From NCBI RefSeq assembly GCF_033958435.1, contig NC_134137.1:109998501-110062500 (forward strand): a stretch of 64,000 nt of DNA, in the 5' to 3' direction. Positions 44,491 through 57,289 of the stretch are shown here, piece by piece (the stretch's first letter is position 1; each line of letters opens with the position of its first letter). Source of the DNA: Carettochelys insculpta. Lineage: Eukaryota; Chordata; Testudines; Carettochelyidae. A program made the position numbers and the translations under genes. The notes under the pieces were generated by a model. It saw nothing but the letters and a program-made list of their open reading frames with translations, was not told where the DNA came from and did not search any database.

Positions 44491-45300
44491 AGAAGATAAG
44501 AGAAGAAAACGTGAAAATAGCAGAGCATTTCTCAGGACCGGTCCTCTAGAAGTTCAGCTGTGTGTGTGCACTCAGCACACTATTTTAATCCTTGTTGAAA
44601 AAGAATAACACCTAACAAAAAGTCCTAGCCCACTTTTGGAGTTTCACAATTTTTTTCTCAATTACCAATATCCTCACGGTTTGTTGACTGAAAAACAACT
44701 GATGTCCAAGATTTCTAATGACACTGGATGGAAATCTGGGGAAGATGGTACTGCTGCATTTTTGTCCAACCATAATAGGTATGCTGAAATTAACGCTATT
44801 CATGAGGAGAACTTTGACTAAAACACTGCATACATTTTGTGTACCAATGGAATCTAAAGAAGCACACACCTTGCAAAAGCAACTGAAGGCAGCTTCAAAG
44901 AGACTTGACAGATTACAGTCTGACATTCCAGAGTTCTGTGAAAATTTGACTTGACCTCATTAACCCAAAAAAAAAGAAAAGGAACCACAGAAGAACAAAA
45001 TAGTTTTTAAAAAGAGCTGCAGAAAAGTTATTGTGCCACCCCTTATTATGACTGTTCCCAATCAAAATATCACAGGAGGAGCCTAGAATGGGAAGAGGAG
45101 GCTGAAACTGAGTTGGTGAAATGTAACTCTCAGTTCCTTTCTTCTCTACTAATGACAAATATGAAGATCCAGAATTCTTAAACACAGCTATGTTTAAAAA
45201 ATAATGTGGAGACTAGAACTGGTCAGGAAAAGAGAAAAAGGAACAGTATTTGTGAAAAAGTTTCATGAAGTTTTTGCATGTTTTTGGTTGAAATTTTAGC
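44491..45300. other. Unassigned segment with coding-like stretches
   Basis: On the + strand, short open stretches in two frames (SKISNDTGWKSGEDGTAAFL; FCVPMESKEAHTLQKQLKAA) are separated by stops and are followed by a basic PKKKRKGTTEEQ stretch. It could be a decayed processed pseudogene or chance. I do not recognise it. Confidence 0.25.
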
Positions 45301-46742
45301 TGCATCTAAGTGTTTCACACTTCATTACATAAAAGTGATGGACAGCTATGGAAAAAAATCACATAAAACAGAATAATTGAATTCAGCATATTCTCCATTT
45401 TCCAGACCTACCACTATTGGCATCAATTGAGCTTAGCATCAACTGAAATTTAGCATGTTGGGATTGATTTGATTGAAACTTTGTCATATTCCAGTTGTTG
45501 AAAAAGTAAATCATTTGGTAAAAGAGTGTCCATATTTAAGAGTAAATACAAAAGAGGGCTATTTCTAACTAGACTATGGGTTTGGCATTTGTGTTCTTAT
45601 ATTTAGGGAGTTTATGTAAACTATTCAAGCCCATAGCTTAGACACAGTGCACTCATGTAAACTGACTTTCAGTAGTGTGACTTACCCCCGTTGGAACTCG
45701 GAGACTTTGCATCTGTGTGAATCATTGCCAAAACCCATAATGTGGAAAAGCACTTATAAAATTCAAGCTGTTAATTATGCGCAATATATTTACTGTTTTA
45801 TGTCTGCAGAAAAACAATGCTTACCAAGTGAATCACAAAGCATATGTGATATGTTTCATTTCCTAAAACTGTTACTATTTTAGGATTTAACAAGGGTTTT
45901 TTTTGAGTTTTAGTACAAAATCCACTGAAGTTCACTTAGACTGGGGCAAATTCAGGCAAAGTGGTAAACATGTTAGACAATAATAGGAGTCAAGCTGGTT
46001 GAAAAGCTTTTCTGGCTGCCTTATTGATAGAGGCAGGAAACCTTTTCTGTCTGGGTTCGTGGATTAAAATCACACGAACTCTGTTGCAGCTAAGAATTTT
46101 ACTTGTGACTGAATGAAATGCCAATAGTCATTCTGAAGACTTCATACAATGGGAATTGAGAACCCTGCTGCTAAGACTCAATATCACAGAGGGGCAGACC
46201 CCTTCAGAGACTGCACATTGCGTGGGAGTGATTGGCAATTCACAGTACTTCATGTTGCTAACTATTATTCTTTTGTGAAGAGTTTAATTTTGTTTGGTAT
46301 GTAGCTCTTAGAAGTGTCTAAATTGTTGAGGGACTATCCTTCCTAAAAAATAATCATGTTAGCATTTTAATATAGAAAGCAGAAAACAACAATACCAGGC
46401 TTCCCGTATGAAAACACCCACATTCACATACAGACTATGTGCTTCTGTCTTGTTAGTGCATACACTTTTACTTTAGCAGAAGAGAGTCAATAAAGTGAAT
46501 TGGCCTCTCAGAGATGCACATGTAGGTCACTGGGGAACATGGCCAATATTTAGTCTGCTAGCAGGTACATAAAAACAACAGGGTCAGAAGAGCAGCCTTT
46601 AGCATTTTTAAGCAAAAAAAATTAATAAACATAAACAAAAATCACCTCTCGGGCACCTGCAGGATGGCAGCTGGTCTTGTGGTCTTCCTGTAGGACTAGG
46701 AACTCCTGACCAACTGCCTCCTCCAATTTTCTGCTTATAATC
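45301..46742. other. ITGBL1 intron, nothing recognised
   Basis: AT-rich, no element or exon recognised. Confidence 0.5.
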
Positions 46743-46744
46743 TA

Positions 46745-47054
46745 CAGGCTGAATCTCAGTCATCTGGAAAATTCTGTAATCTGGCATGATATCAATTAAT
46801 TGGCTGATCACTTATCATGGGTGTGGCCAAGTTTCCCCTAGTCCCATAAACTTTGTTTACAGCTGCCAGTCCTGGCTCTCAGTTTTGTGTGCTGTTCTTT
46901 AGCTGTATTTTATCCCTAAATGTCTTCTAAGAGCCCAGTAAGGAATGCATGTGTTGGTAATGTGCTAGAAAATATTGACTTTCCAGCATCCGGCAAATTC
47001 TCTTGTCCATCACTTGTCGGGTCCTGAGGGTCTGGACATGCAAGGTTCATCTTG
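46745..47054. mobile_element. Tigger-like Tc1/mariner MITE
   Basis: The left end CAGGCTGAATCTCAGTCATC and right end AAGGTTCATCTTG are imperfect inverted repeats bounded by TA (46743-46744, 47055-47056). The internal GCATCCGGCAAATTCTCTTG is typical of Tigger-type ends. It is non-coding, about 310 bp. Confidence 0.75.
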
Positions 47055-49149
47055 TAGTAAATTGTAGACATATAGTATTTGCAAGTATAAAGAGTTCAAA
47101 GTAGTCGGACTAGATCAGGAGTTGTCAGACTTTGGTGGGGGGGGTCACAAGGTTACTGCATGGAAGATTGCGTCCTGTCATCCTCCATCCCAAAACTTGC
47201 TTCACCACCAACATTTATAATAGTGTTACGTATAAAAAGCATTTTAATTGATGCGGTGGGACACACTCACTAGCTTGCTGTGTGAAATGGGACACCAGTG
47301 CAAAAGTTAGAGAACCACGAAACTAGATCTGCACAATCAGAGTGCTTATAGGTTGCAAGAAAACCGGATAGGTCAATGGACAAAAGAGTAGGTTGGACTT
47401 ATACCAGTGTTTGGTGCCTGACTGAGGTTTTAGGGAGTCAGGCTGGCCAGGGAGGTGCTCATGAAACAAACATTTATGACCCTGTGTCAAACTTTACTGT
47501 GCTGCAAAAGAAAGGTTTTGCTGATTGTCACAGTGGTGCTGTGTGTAATTGAGGGTTGTATCAGACGTGGCCCAGTGAGCAAAAAATCCTCTGTACTGTC
47601 CTTGCCCACAGGGCAGTACTACTTGTGGCTCCAGCTCTGCTGGGTGACAGAACAAACAGTCTGGAGCCCCTAGCTTCCTGGCTGGGGCTGACTGTAACAG
47701 TCTGGGGCTCTGGCCTGTGGGGTGGGGCAGAGCAAACCAACAGTCTGTAGATATGATCCCCAGCAGTAACACTAGTGGCAAGTGCAAGGTGGGGATTGGG
47801 AACCTAGATTTACCCTACTCCTCTGGGTTCTGACCCATCACCCTATGAAGCCAGTGATCTTGTTAAGGATTCCAGTGTCAGCTCCCAGCATGTTCCCCAG
47901 ATCACTGCAGGCTTGTCTTCCAGGGCAGCTGGGAATGGGAGTGCCCCCTGTAGAGTAGTCAGGGATACCGTCATCTGCTGTGTGGGAGTTGACAGTTCTT
48001 CCGCAGGAGCTGGCTGTAACCATCCAGCCTGAACTTGAGCTAACCACTTATCTTTTACCTGTTCCCTTTACTGGGAGCATGTGCAGCTGGGGCCAGCGTG
48101 TGTGGTCTCTTCTGCCAAAAGTGATCGGTTGCCTCCCCGTATGACCAGTGTGGGGTTCATGAATCCTGTCACACTGATGCTCAGGTTTTCTCCTGCCCCT
48201 TTAAGAGATTGATGGATGCTAGAGATCAGTACATGTATCTGCTGGACCTGCAGAGGAGATTTGATTGCCTCCTAGGCCTTGCTCCCTTCTTTCCAGTCCT
48301 TCAGACAGCCCATGATGCTGGTCAGACATGAAGGGTTAATATAGGTCAGGGAAAATGGGGTTCATCACGTAATTTGCATGTCAGTTATTTAAAGCAGAAA
48401 GTACCGTGAAGTAGATCTAATTTTTGAAAACAGCTATTGAAATATATAGTAAAAATATATAAAAATAAAAAATATATATTTTGATAAGGGATGATATGTT
48501 GAGTGTGCCATAACGTTCATATTCTTTTTCTATGTAGTATGATATTTAATATGGCAATGGTTAGTACATGATGTAGCCCTGGAAATTCAGAGTATGAGTC
48601 TTGCACTGCAGAGCGATGTATCGTACATTTGTATGTGGATTGTGGGTCATAGTAATATTGAACTGAGAGTGCAGAGCAGAAACGATTTTGTGTGCTAATG
48701 AGAATGAATATTGTCAGGGTAGTGAGGTAAAGTATGGACAGTGGCATTGTGTTGACTGTGAAAGTTGTCTTATGATTGCCATGCTGTTTAGGATTTGCAT
48801 TGTTATGAGCAAATACATTTGGGTGTCTTTATTTCTTTGGTTAATAATCTTGTGTATGAAAACTTATACTATTTATCAGATGCTACATTATTTTCTAAGA
48901 AAAGAAAAAAAATTAATAGTCTATAAACCATTTGATAACACAAAGAGGATGACATCTGCTATTATTATCATACAAAAAATGTTGCGTTTAGGTGTAATGG
49001 ATTGATTAAATTTAACTTCTTCCCATAGTAATTCTTTAATAAAAATGGAGCTTTAGACAATAGAGGCCCTGCTTATTATCATGATATTTTAATGTATCTA
49101 TTGCCCATATTGTGACTGACTTAGAAGACTAATTCTGTTCATTGTAAAG
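47055..49149. other. ITGBL1 intron, nothing recognised
   Basis: No coding exon or named repeat. An AT-rich patch lies at 48420-48485. Confidence 0.45.
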
Positions 49150-49296
49150 GTCATGGACAGTGTAATTGTGGAAGATGCGATTGTAAAGAAGGATGGACTG
49201 GAAAGAAGTGTGAACATCCACGTTCTTGTCCATTGTCAGCTGAAGAGAGCTCTAAAAAATGCCAAGGAAGCTCTAATTTACCTTGCTCTGGAAGAG
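49150..49296 (+). CDS. ITGBL1: ITGBL1 internal exon (about human exon 7), integrin EGF-like repeat
   Basis: The 147-bp phase 1-1 exon reads [20 protein letters not shown], then [20 protein letters not shown] and ends NLPCSGR before the split Gly. Eight cysteines are present. It is bounded by acceptor TTCATTGTAAAG and donor G|GTAGGTG. It matches the ITGBL1 repeat after the DWGDIHGD exon in order and length. The next exon expected from the known protein (a CECGKCTC-type repeat) was not found before 64000, so the following intron is at least 14.7 kb. Confidence 0.92.
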
Positions 49297-50720
49297 GTAG
49301 GTGAAGTTCTTTAAGATCTTTGTCATGCCTTCCTAATCTACTTCTGTTTATCTACACGCAAAGAGCTTCAGCTTTCCTTTTTGTGCATGAGTCACATCTG
49401 CAGATTTGCATGGTATGGAGAAGGGAGAATAGGAGAAAGATTACTTGTTTTTTTTTTTCCTGGTATCAGCTGTACTAAACTATATTTCACTTACTTTGGT
49501 GTATTCAGTTTTGTTTTGTTTTTTTGAAGAGAGTGGAAGATCTCTGCTCTTATATACCTAGAGCAGGAGCCTATTCTTGTACCCTCAGCTTGGACAAAAC
49601 TCCCACTGAATTGAAAGAGTCCTATCTCCAGCTTGTGTAAAGTGATATACCTCTGTTGACTTTGATAGACCAACACAGATATGCACCGATAGATGATTTG
49701 GCCCATGGACTGCCAGATGGAGCCCTGTACAACAGTTGCTCGTGATAGCAGTTTTCTAATTGCCTGCTCACTTTTCAGGTGCTTTTTCAAAAGCTTTGAT
49801 TAAAACAATTATTTATAAACAGACTCATAATATTAAGTATGCAGTTTTGGATGTGCAGTTGGGACAATATAAACGCAAATAAAATGCAAGAAGGAAAAAC
49901 ATCATCTAAAAGAGAATGAATTCCGTTCATTTTGAATTACCAGCATATGAAACATCATTCTGCTCTCAAGAGACTAGAAAGGTAAATATGAGGTAGGCTT
50001 TCTTTAGAATTGGTAATTGAAGTTGTTATGAAGTCTGTCTACTATAGCATTTGCTGGAGAAGGACTGAAGCGGCTTTTGAATGATTGCATCAAACCTTAA
50101 ATGTCATTTAATTTGTGATTGCTTCTTTCACTAATACTGTCTGCAATAACCAGACGTCAAACAAAGGTCATGAGCTAATCACCCGTTAGCTGTGCCACAT
50201 TGACATTTGCCTATGGTTTTCTCTCACAAATGTATAGCTGTTAATAACAGTTCTTGTGCAGAACTAGTTATCTTCTACAAGACCTAGGAAATATCATCTG
50301 CTTTTCATCAGGCTCTGAAGACAGAATGTTGACCTTTTAGTGGAGAAATAGCTGTCACAAGAGGAAGTGTCTTTGGGTGTGCTGGAAAAAACATATTTTG
50401 ATTTGGCTAGGTTAGGCAGTTTTAATATTACTAATACATTACACATGTCCAGTCAGTTAACAGAAAGAATGTCTACACTGGAATTAAAATCCCGTGGTTG
50501 GCCTGCGCTAGCTGATTTTTAGGTCACAGGGCTTGGGCTAAGAGGGTGTTCCATTGTTGGGTAGAGATTTGGGGTCAGGTTGCATCTATGTGATGGGGAA
50601 GATCCCAGAGCTCAGCCCTATCATTACCCCGGTTTCCAGTATGTAAACTGGGGATAGTAATACTTGCCTACCTCACAGGGATGCTGTTAGCATAAAAATC
50701 CATAAACGATTGATTGTTAA
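49297..50720. other. ITGBL1 intron, nothing recognised
   Basis: AT-rich intron after the exon donor. No element was named. Confidence 0.5.
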
Positions 50721-50724
50721 TGTA

Positions 50725-51500
50725 GTGGGTTGGCTGGATGGTTGCCCCAGTCTAACAGAAGCGGTTAAAGGAGTCTGGAGGCAGCCTGCAGAAGGTCCTG
50801 GCCAATCAGGAAAAGGCTTGTAGAGAGCCAATTGGAGAGTGATTTGCTGGGGAAGCCCTGGTTATAAGGAGCTGTTCAGCAAAACAGTGGGCATTTGGGT
50901 CCTAACCAATGAGGGCACAAGATTGTTTGTTTGTTTGTTTGTTTCCCTAGAGGAGGCACCTTGAACAGACCAGTGCTGGGCTGGCTTCAGCCTGTTACCT
51001 CCCAGGCTCTGGTCTTGATACAAGGGCCAAGAAGATGCAAGGGGTCATGGGGAAATGACCGAGGGTACTAGAGGTGGGAGAGGGAGGGGAAGAAGAGCAG
51101 GTCAAGGCTGTCTCCAGAGGATCCCTGGGCCAGAACCCAGAGTAGTAGGTGAGCCTGGGTTCCCTTCTTCCTCCTTGCACTGCACTGACCTGGGAGAGCA
51201 TAAGACTCTTTCCCTAGAGGAGGGACCATGTGGAACATGGCCTTTATAGACTGAAGATTGCCTCTTGAGGTGAGGGGTTAGACCTGATGGCTGTGGACCT
51301 TGGTGGCAGGTGTGAGACTGAGGACTGTTGTGTTGTTACCTTCCAGGGGTAACAAGAGACAGTGGTAAGAGGTCCTGCAGTGGATACCAGGGTGTGACAT
51401 GGGTCCCAAGCCAGAAAGTACAGACATCAGAGTGCAACAGCGAGTGAGACACTGGCCCAAAGAAGACACTCTGTGGAGGGTCAGAGCAAAGTCCTGGTGT
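50725..51500. repeat. Possible LTR-like or other dispersed repeat, family unknown
   Basis: The region is GC-richer than its surroundings, with GGCCAATCAGG and GTTATAAGGAGC (CCAAT- and TATA-like) near 50800-50870. A (GTTT)n run follows at 50927-50944, then a block similar to that at 30.6 kb (TCCCTGGGCCAGAACCCAGA). No ORF and no clear ends were found. Confidence 0.35.
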
Positions 51501-51685
51501 GACCAGCAGGAGGGGGTGCAGCAGTGAGTTCTTAAATGCTTACAGTGAGAAGCTCTGGTAACATGGTGAAGAGGGACATATAGGTAGCATAGAACAGCAA
51601 GAAAGAACTAGATATTAGAAGGTGCAAAGGAATGTGCAGCCTGTTAAGTAGTTTTTATGAATGTAGGTTTGGAACTAACCCCATG

Positions 51686-51968
51686 GGCCATGTCTGCACT
51701 GGTGTAAAACTTCAAAATAGCCATGCAAATGGCCATTTCAGAGATTACTAATGAGGCACTGAAATGTGTATTCAGCACCTCATTAGCATGCAGCCGGCCA
51801 CGGCTCTTTGAATTGCTGCTTTTCACTCCTGTGTGGCTCATCCAGATGGGGGGCCTTTTGGGGCCTTATTCCTATCTGCTGATTTCAAAGTTGGGGGCGT
51901 TCTTTCAAAAAGGACCCCCATCTGGATGAGCCGCGCAGGAACAAAAAGTGGCAATTTCGGAGAGCCGT
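51686..51968. mobile_element. Palindromic MITE, family 1, truncated
   Basis: It starts GGCCATGTCTGCACTGG and proceeds through ATTACTAATGAGGCACTGAA and the fold-back centre near 51880 (TTATTCCTATCTGC). It stops at CGGAGAGCCGTGG, where the PLE direct repeat begins, so its right third is missing. Confidence 0.8.
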
Positions 51969-52172
51969 GGTTCTCTGTGCCTTAAATGTAGAGTCTGTTC
52001 TGCTATGGCTATGGTCTGAAGAAGTGGGTCTGTCCCAAGAAAGCTCACCTAATAAATTATTTTGTTAGTCTTTAAAGTTCTGTTTGACTGCTTTTTTGTT
52101 TTGATTAGTATATAGACTAGCATGGCTTTCTCTCTGTTACTGTTCAACATGTAAGGCACTACATTTAGCCAT

Positions 52173-55100
52173 TTGGAATGGAGATCCATCAACTACATGA
52201 GAAAATGCACCCAGATCCAGACAGACATCATCTTTCTTTCCAAATGCAAGAAAATGGACATTGTACCCAAGGGACTGACAGTGAAAAACCCATTACAATC
52301 AACGTACTACACCAACTACAGCGAGCATCTATGCAACATGCTCTCTAAGAAACTGAGGAACCACTTGATCAAAATCCTGTACAATAAACAAAAGATGATT
52401 AAAAGTGTACTCTCTGAACTTGAAATTATCATCAACAATCAGGCATCCATGCAAGACCCAACAGAACGAGACTTCACCTATGCTAAACAAGAAGTTTATA
52501 AAACACACTTCCACTTCCTTCAAAAAAGAAAAGAGAATAAATTTTCTACATTACTTCATACCTCAGGATACTTCAACTACAATAACAACAGCTCAACTAA
52601 CAATATTGTTAACCTTAGCAGCTACCAACAGCCCAGCAGAAGTCTCTCTCTTATCCCAGAGTCTTTCCTTCTGCCTTACTTTCTCCACAAACTTAAATAC
52701 AATTCTGTGGTGACCTTGAAGACTTCTTTCACCGCCTCCGTCTAAAAGAATTATTCCAGCACACCTATGAACAACAGTCTGACTCTCTTGACCCCCTCTA
52801 CCAACAACAAAAGAAGAAGAACTCAGTGTGGACTCCCCATGATGGTTGTAGTGAAATTTCTACATACAATGCTTCCACAACTGTGCTCAGACTGACATTA
52901 GTTGCAAACAATACCAAATGATACACAATCTCAACTATGCTGAATGCTATGCTGTCCAGAGTCGCAAAAACAACCCAGGCGTTATAATCAAACCAACTGA
53001 CAAAGGAGGTGCTGTTGTCATCGTGAATAAGTCAGACTATGAACAGGAGGCAGCCAGACAGCTCTCCAACACCACATTTTACAGACCTCTCTCCGCTGAT
53101 CCCACTTTGGAATTCCAAAGGAAATTACAACAACTACTTAAGGAACTCCCTGCTGCTACTCAGGACCTCATTCACTCAGACACACCATCTGAGCCCCATC
53201 CTGGATTTTCTATTTACTTCCCAAAATCCACAAACCTGGAAACCCCAGATACACTATCATTTCAGGTATTGGCACTCTTACCACCGGACTATCCAGTTAC
53301 ATGGACTCCCTTCTCAAACCCTATGCCACCAACACTCCCAGCTATCTCAGAGATACCACTGACTTCCTGAGGAAATTACAAAACATCAGAAAAGTTCCTG
53401 CCAACGCCATCCTTGCCACAATGGATGTAGAGGCTCTGTACAATAATATTCCAGCATAAATACGGATTACAAGCAATCAGGATACCATCCCTGATGTTGC
53501 CACATCCGGTCTGCTGTCTGACCTCTGTTCTCACCCACAATTATTTCTGATTTGGGGACAATTTATACCTCCAGATTAGTGGAACTGCTATGGGCACCCG
53601 CATGGCCCCACAATATGCTAATATATTTATGGCTGACCTGGAACAATGATTCCTCAGCTCTCGTCCTCTTTTATCCCCCCTCTACTTCAGATACATTGAT
53701 AACAGATTTACGATTTGGACCCATGGTATACAGACTCTAAAAGAATTCCACAGAGACTTTAACAATCTGCACCCCTCCATCAACTTATGCCTCGATTACT
53801 CCATGCGAGAGATACATTTCCTGGACACTACAGTACAAATCAAGAATGGCCTGATAGGTATCACACTGTACCGGAAACCCACTGATCGCTATACTTACCT
53901 ACACCCTTCTAGCTTCCATGCTGCACGCATAACTAGATCCAGTGTTTACAGTCAAATCCTTACGTACAATTGCATTTGCTCTGATCCTACTGACAGAGAC
54001 CAAAAGCTACAAGATCTTTACCAAATATTCATAAACCTGAATTACCCACCAGGATAAATAAAAAACAAATCGACAGGGCCAGATGAATACCCAGAGACTA
54101 GCTACTCCAAGATAGGCCCAAAAAAGCCAAGAACGGAACACCACTGGTCATCACCAACAGCCCCCAACTCAAACCGCTGCAACGAATTATTAAAGACCTA
54201 CAACCTATCCTTAATCAGCATGCCACACTCCAGAAGTCCCTAGGTGACAGACCTGTTCTCTCCTACAGACAACCTCCCAACTTTAGGAGCATTCTCACCA
54301 ACAGCCACAGCCCATACTACAGGAACACCAGTCCTGGGACTTTTCCTTGCAACAAAGCCTGCTGCCAACTTTGTCCACATATTTTTTTCTGGAGATACCG
54401 TCACCAGACCTAACCAGGCTATTCACAGAAACATGGGCACATTCTCGTGTTCTTCAACTAACATCGTATATCATGGGTGTGTCTACACAGGCCCATATCT
54501 TTGAAATAGCCATGCTAATTGCCATTTTGAAGATTACTAATGAGGTGCTGAATTGAATATTCAGTGCCTCATCAGCATAAGGACGCTTCTGGCCGCAGTG
54601 CTTCAAAAGCGTGCGGCTCAGCATGGCTACACGGGTGTCCTTTTCGAAAGGACCCCGCACCTTTCGAAATCCCCTTATCCTGCTCACTGATCAGAATAAG
54701 GGGATTTCGAAAGGTGCAGGGTCCTTTCAAAAAGGACCCCCGAGTGGCTGTGCCAAGCCGCGCGCTTTCGAAAGCGGCGCTTTCAAAGCACTGCAGCCGG
54801 AAGTGTCCTAATGCTAATGAGGTGCTCAATATTCAGTTCAGGACCTCATTAGTAATCTTTGAAATATGGCTATTTCAAAGATTTGTGCCCGTGTAGACAC
54901 AGCCCATGTGCCAACAATGCCCAGACGCTTTGTATATTGAACAGACTTCAAACTCTCTTAGATAAAGAGTTAATGGGCACAAAACAGACATAAAAACACT
55001 CCTGATCCACAAACCTGTTAGCCGACATTTTAATGGAGTGGGCCATTCTGTTAATGACTTTAGAGTCCGTGTGTTACTGAAGAGGAATTTTCACAACACT

Positions 55101-55220
55101 ATTCCAAGAGAGGCTGCTGAAGTGCCTTTTATATTCAAATTCGACACATTAACACATGGTTTGACCCAAGACTGGAATTTTCTGGGTCACTATAGGGGCT
55201 CGTTTGCATGCTTGGCTTAA
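52173..55220 (+). pseudogene. PLE reverse transcriptase/GIY-YIG nuclease ORF, broken
   Basis: The N-terminal part reads NYSEHLCNMLSKKLRNHLIK. The DKGGAVVI signature is at 52990-53025 and FYRPLSADPTLEF follows. After shifts come LPKIHKPGNP (about 53217), then ILATMDVEALYNNIPA with the motif A Asp. [18 protein letters not shown] follows with a TGA inside it at 53647. The catalytic box at 53692-53703 reads Y-I-D-N and not YIDD. The thumb-like MREIHFLDTTVQIKNGLIG and RKPTDRYTYLHPSSFH are clear. The nuclease part resumes after the MITE with YIEQTSNSLR (YIG changed to YIE) and VNGHKTDIKTLL, and later SRHFNGVGHSVNDFRV. Confidence 0.86.
54475..54904. mobile_element. Palindromic MITE, family 1, inserted in the PLE
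   Basis: The ends GGGTGTGTCTACACAGGCCC and the complement of GCCCGTGTAGACACAGCC bound a 430-bp palindrome centred near 54685 (CCTGCTCACTGATCAG). CAT occurs on each side (54472-54474, 54905-54907). Removal joins the PLE nuclease region across a single CAT. Confidence 0.92.
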
Positions 55221-55500
55221 TCTAATTCTTGGCTCCCCTCCCACTTTCTGCTCCTCTACTCTGTGATTTGCTCTGACTACCTTGATAATTTTTTTTCTGA
55301 TTTTTTTTGGTTGATTACTGCTTTTGGTTCTCTGTGCCTTAAATATTGAGTCTGTTCTGGTATGGCTATGGTCTGAAGAAGTGGGTCTGTCCCACAAAAG
55401 CTCACCTAATAAATTATTTTGTTAGACTTTAAAGTGCTACTCGACTGCTTTTTTGGTTTGATAGTATATAGACTAGCATGGCTTTCTCTATGTTACTGTT

Positions 55501-55913
55501 GACAGAAGACACTGTCAGAAGGGATTACCCAGCAAAACTTCTGTCAACAGATTGCATCTATATGTAAAAGCAGATCAAAAGAGCAATCCAATCTGTCAAC
55601 AGAGAGCTGCCAGACTGCCCAGCCCTCTCTTGACAAAACAGCTGAACAGAAGCTCTTCAAACAGGGCTTCCTGGTGAACCAGAAGCCCTGTCTGTCGACC
55701 AAAAGGCTCCAGACCATCTGCATGACTATTTTGTCAACAGAACACTGTCGAGAGAGGCATTACACCTGAATGGGGAGAGGTATAACACTGTCAGCAGATG
55801 TGCTGGGTTTTTGACAAACTGTCAACAAAGCGCATTTTGTGTGTAGATGCTGTGTGGTTTTTCCTGACAAAAGCCTAGTTTTGTTGGGAAAAGCATCTTG
55901 TGTAGACATAGCC
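55501..55913. mobile_element. DNA element rich in TGTCRACAG motifs, left end missing
   Basis: Many copies of TCTGTCAACAGA or TCTGTCGAC occur across 400 bp. The right end, CATCTTGTGTAGACATAGCC, resembles the TIR of the other families. It directly abuts the PLE 3' end and its left TIR is absent. Confidence 0.6.
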
Positions 55914-57289
55914 ATTTAGTTCTGTGAGGAAATTATGTTTGAGATTGGGGTGAGTTTCAAGAGTATTCTGTTTTATTTTTTTTGTTGCACTTTCAGCCTG
56001 TCCCTTTTCAGAATGGATCTTTCCTCCTGTTTCTGATGTCATAGATCTATTGACTGGGATTTTCATTGGGACACTAGCAGCTAAATCCCCTAGGCACCTT
56101 TAAAATCTTTATACTTCGTGTCCATACATTACTATTTTCATCACTTCCTTGTAATTTTTTTTAAGATAGGATACAAGGATAATAAAAGTAAATGTGCACT
56201 GCTGTATGTAGGAAATTATGCATATCATATCATTATTTAGTGGAAATTTTGCTTAGTAAGACACTTTATCTCAAGGTTAGAAGAGAGGACTGGGAATCAG
56301 GAGATGCAGCTGCTTTTTGCTTCAGTCCCACTCAATATGTGTCCTTGGAAAATCCACTCTCTATGCCTCCGTTTCTCTGTTAGTCAGCACAGATGATGGT
56401 ACTAAACCACTTGTTATAAAACTCTTTAATATTTTTGGGGGAAAAGGTGCTAAATGAGGACAAAATATTATGGTTATTCTTAATACCAGTGGACCCACAT
56501 AGATAATGGATTCGTCAATCGTAACACATAGAAAACAGGAAGCAGAAAATTGTGGTTTATGTCTTCAGTTTTTATGTTAAATACTGATTTGTACTGAGAG
56601 TTTCAGGAGGAGAATGTTTAAACATGAGACTTTTGTCATGATGTTGGATTCCTAAGATAGTTCAAGTACTTTCAAAGTGGTGTTTTCATGCTGAAATGTT
56701 AAATGTAAGTTAGAAAGGTTTAATAATTCTTCACATCAATGATTGCCAAAGTAAACCTAGTTACTGGCAGAGGAGGCATTGTAGAAACATTCCATAGAAA
56801 TTTTGGCTGACTGCTGCTAAGTATTAGCTTATTTTGCAAAGCTTTCTGATTTAAAAATATAAATCATAAATCATTCAGAAATTCAACTTTTTATTTTTAA
56901 TATCTTGTGTAAAGAACACACAGTGTGAACCAGTCTAAGCAAAAGAAAATGAAAAAGAGGAAAGGAAAGGAAATAAGTCTGTAGTAGTCCCATGTAAAGA
57001 GAAAGCATGATTGATTTATGTTCCTTTGAGATTAATATTCTGAAGGGTTTTTTTTTAAATGTGTGTAATGTTATATCACCTGTAGTGCATTGTTTTATTC
57101 ATAGTAGCTGGAAAAAATGGGCCCAATCATCACTTCCACAAGAAATATCTGTGTAAATAAATGTAAATGATCCTTAGTTTGAGTGATGGCTCAGTCTCTT
57201 TTTTTATTAAGGGAAGAGGCTCGTTTTCTCTCTCTCAGCTTCTGATCCTATAAAATGGGAATCTTTTACTTAAACTCTTGTACTCTGAC
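55914..57289. other. ITGBL1 intron, nothing recognised
   Basis: AT-rich and without recognisable elements or exons. Confidence 0.5.

Larger units (their letters stand above)
51969..55500 (+). mobile_element. Penelope-like element, near full length, with a 5' direct copy of its own tail
   Basis: The order is a 3'-tail copy (51969-52144), a body from 52145, then the RT, a GIY-YIG region and the normal 3' tail (55326-55500). The two tails are direct repeats of about 175 bp (pseudo-LTR arrangement), each running from GGTTCTCTGTGCCTTAAAT to GTTACTGTT. PLEs encode an RT related to telomerase plus a GIY-YIG nuclease. This copy is interrupted by a MITE at 54475 and by frameshifts, so it is inactive. 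Confidence 0.88.

Noticed and set aside
51969..55500. Direct repeats around an RT gene, suggesting an LTR retrotransposon.
   Set aside because: The RT has Penelope signatures (DKGGAVVI, RKPTDRYTYLHPSS) and there is no integrase, protease or tRNA-primer site. The repeats are tandem PLE tails.
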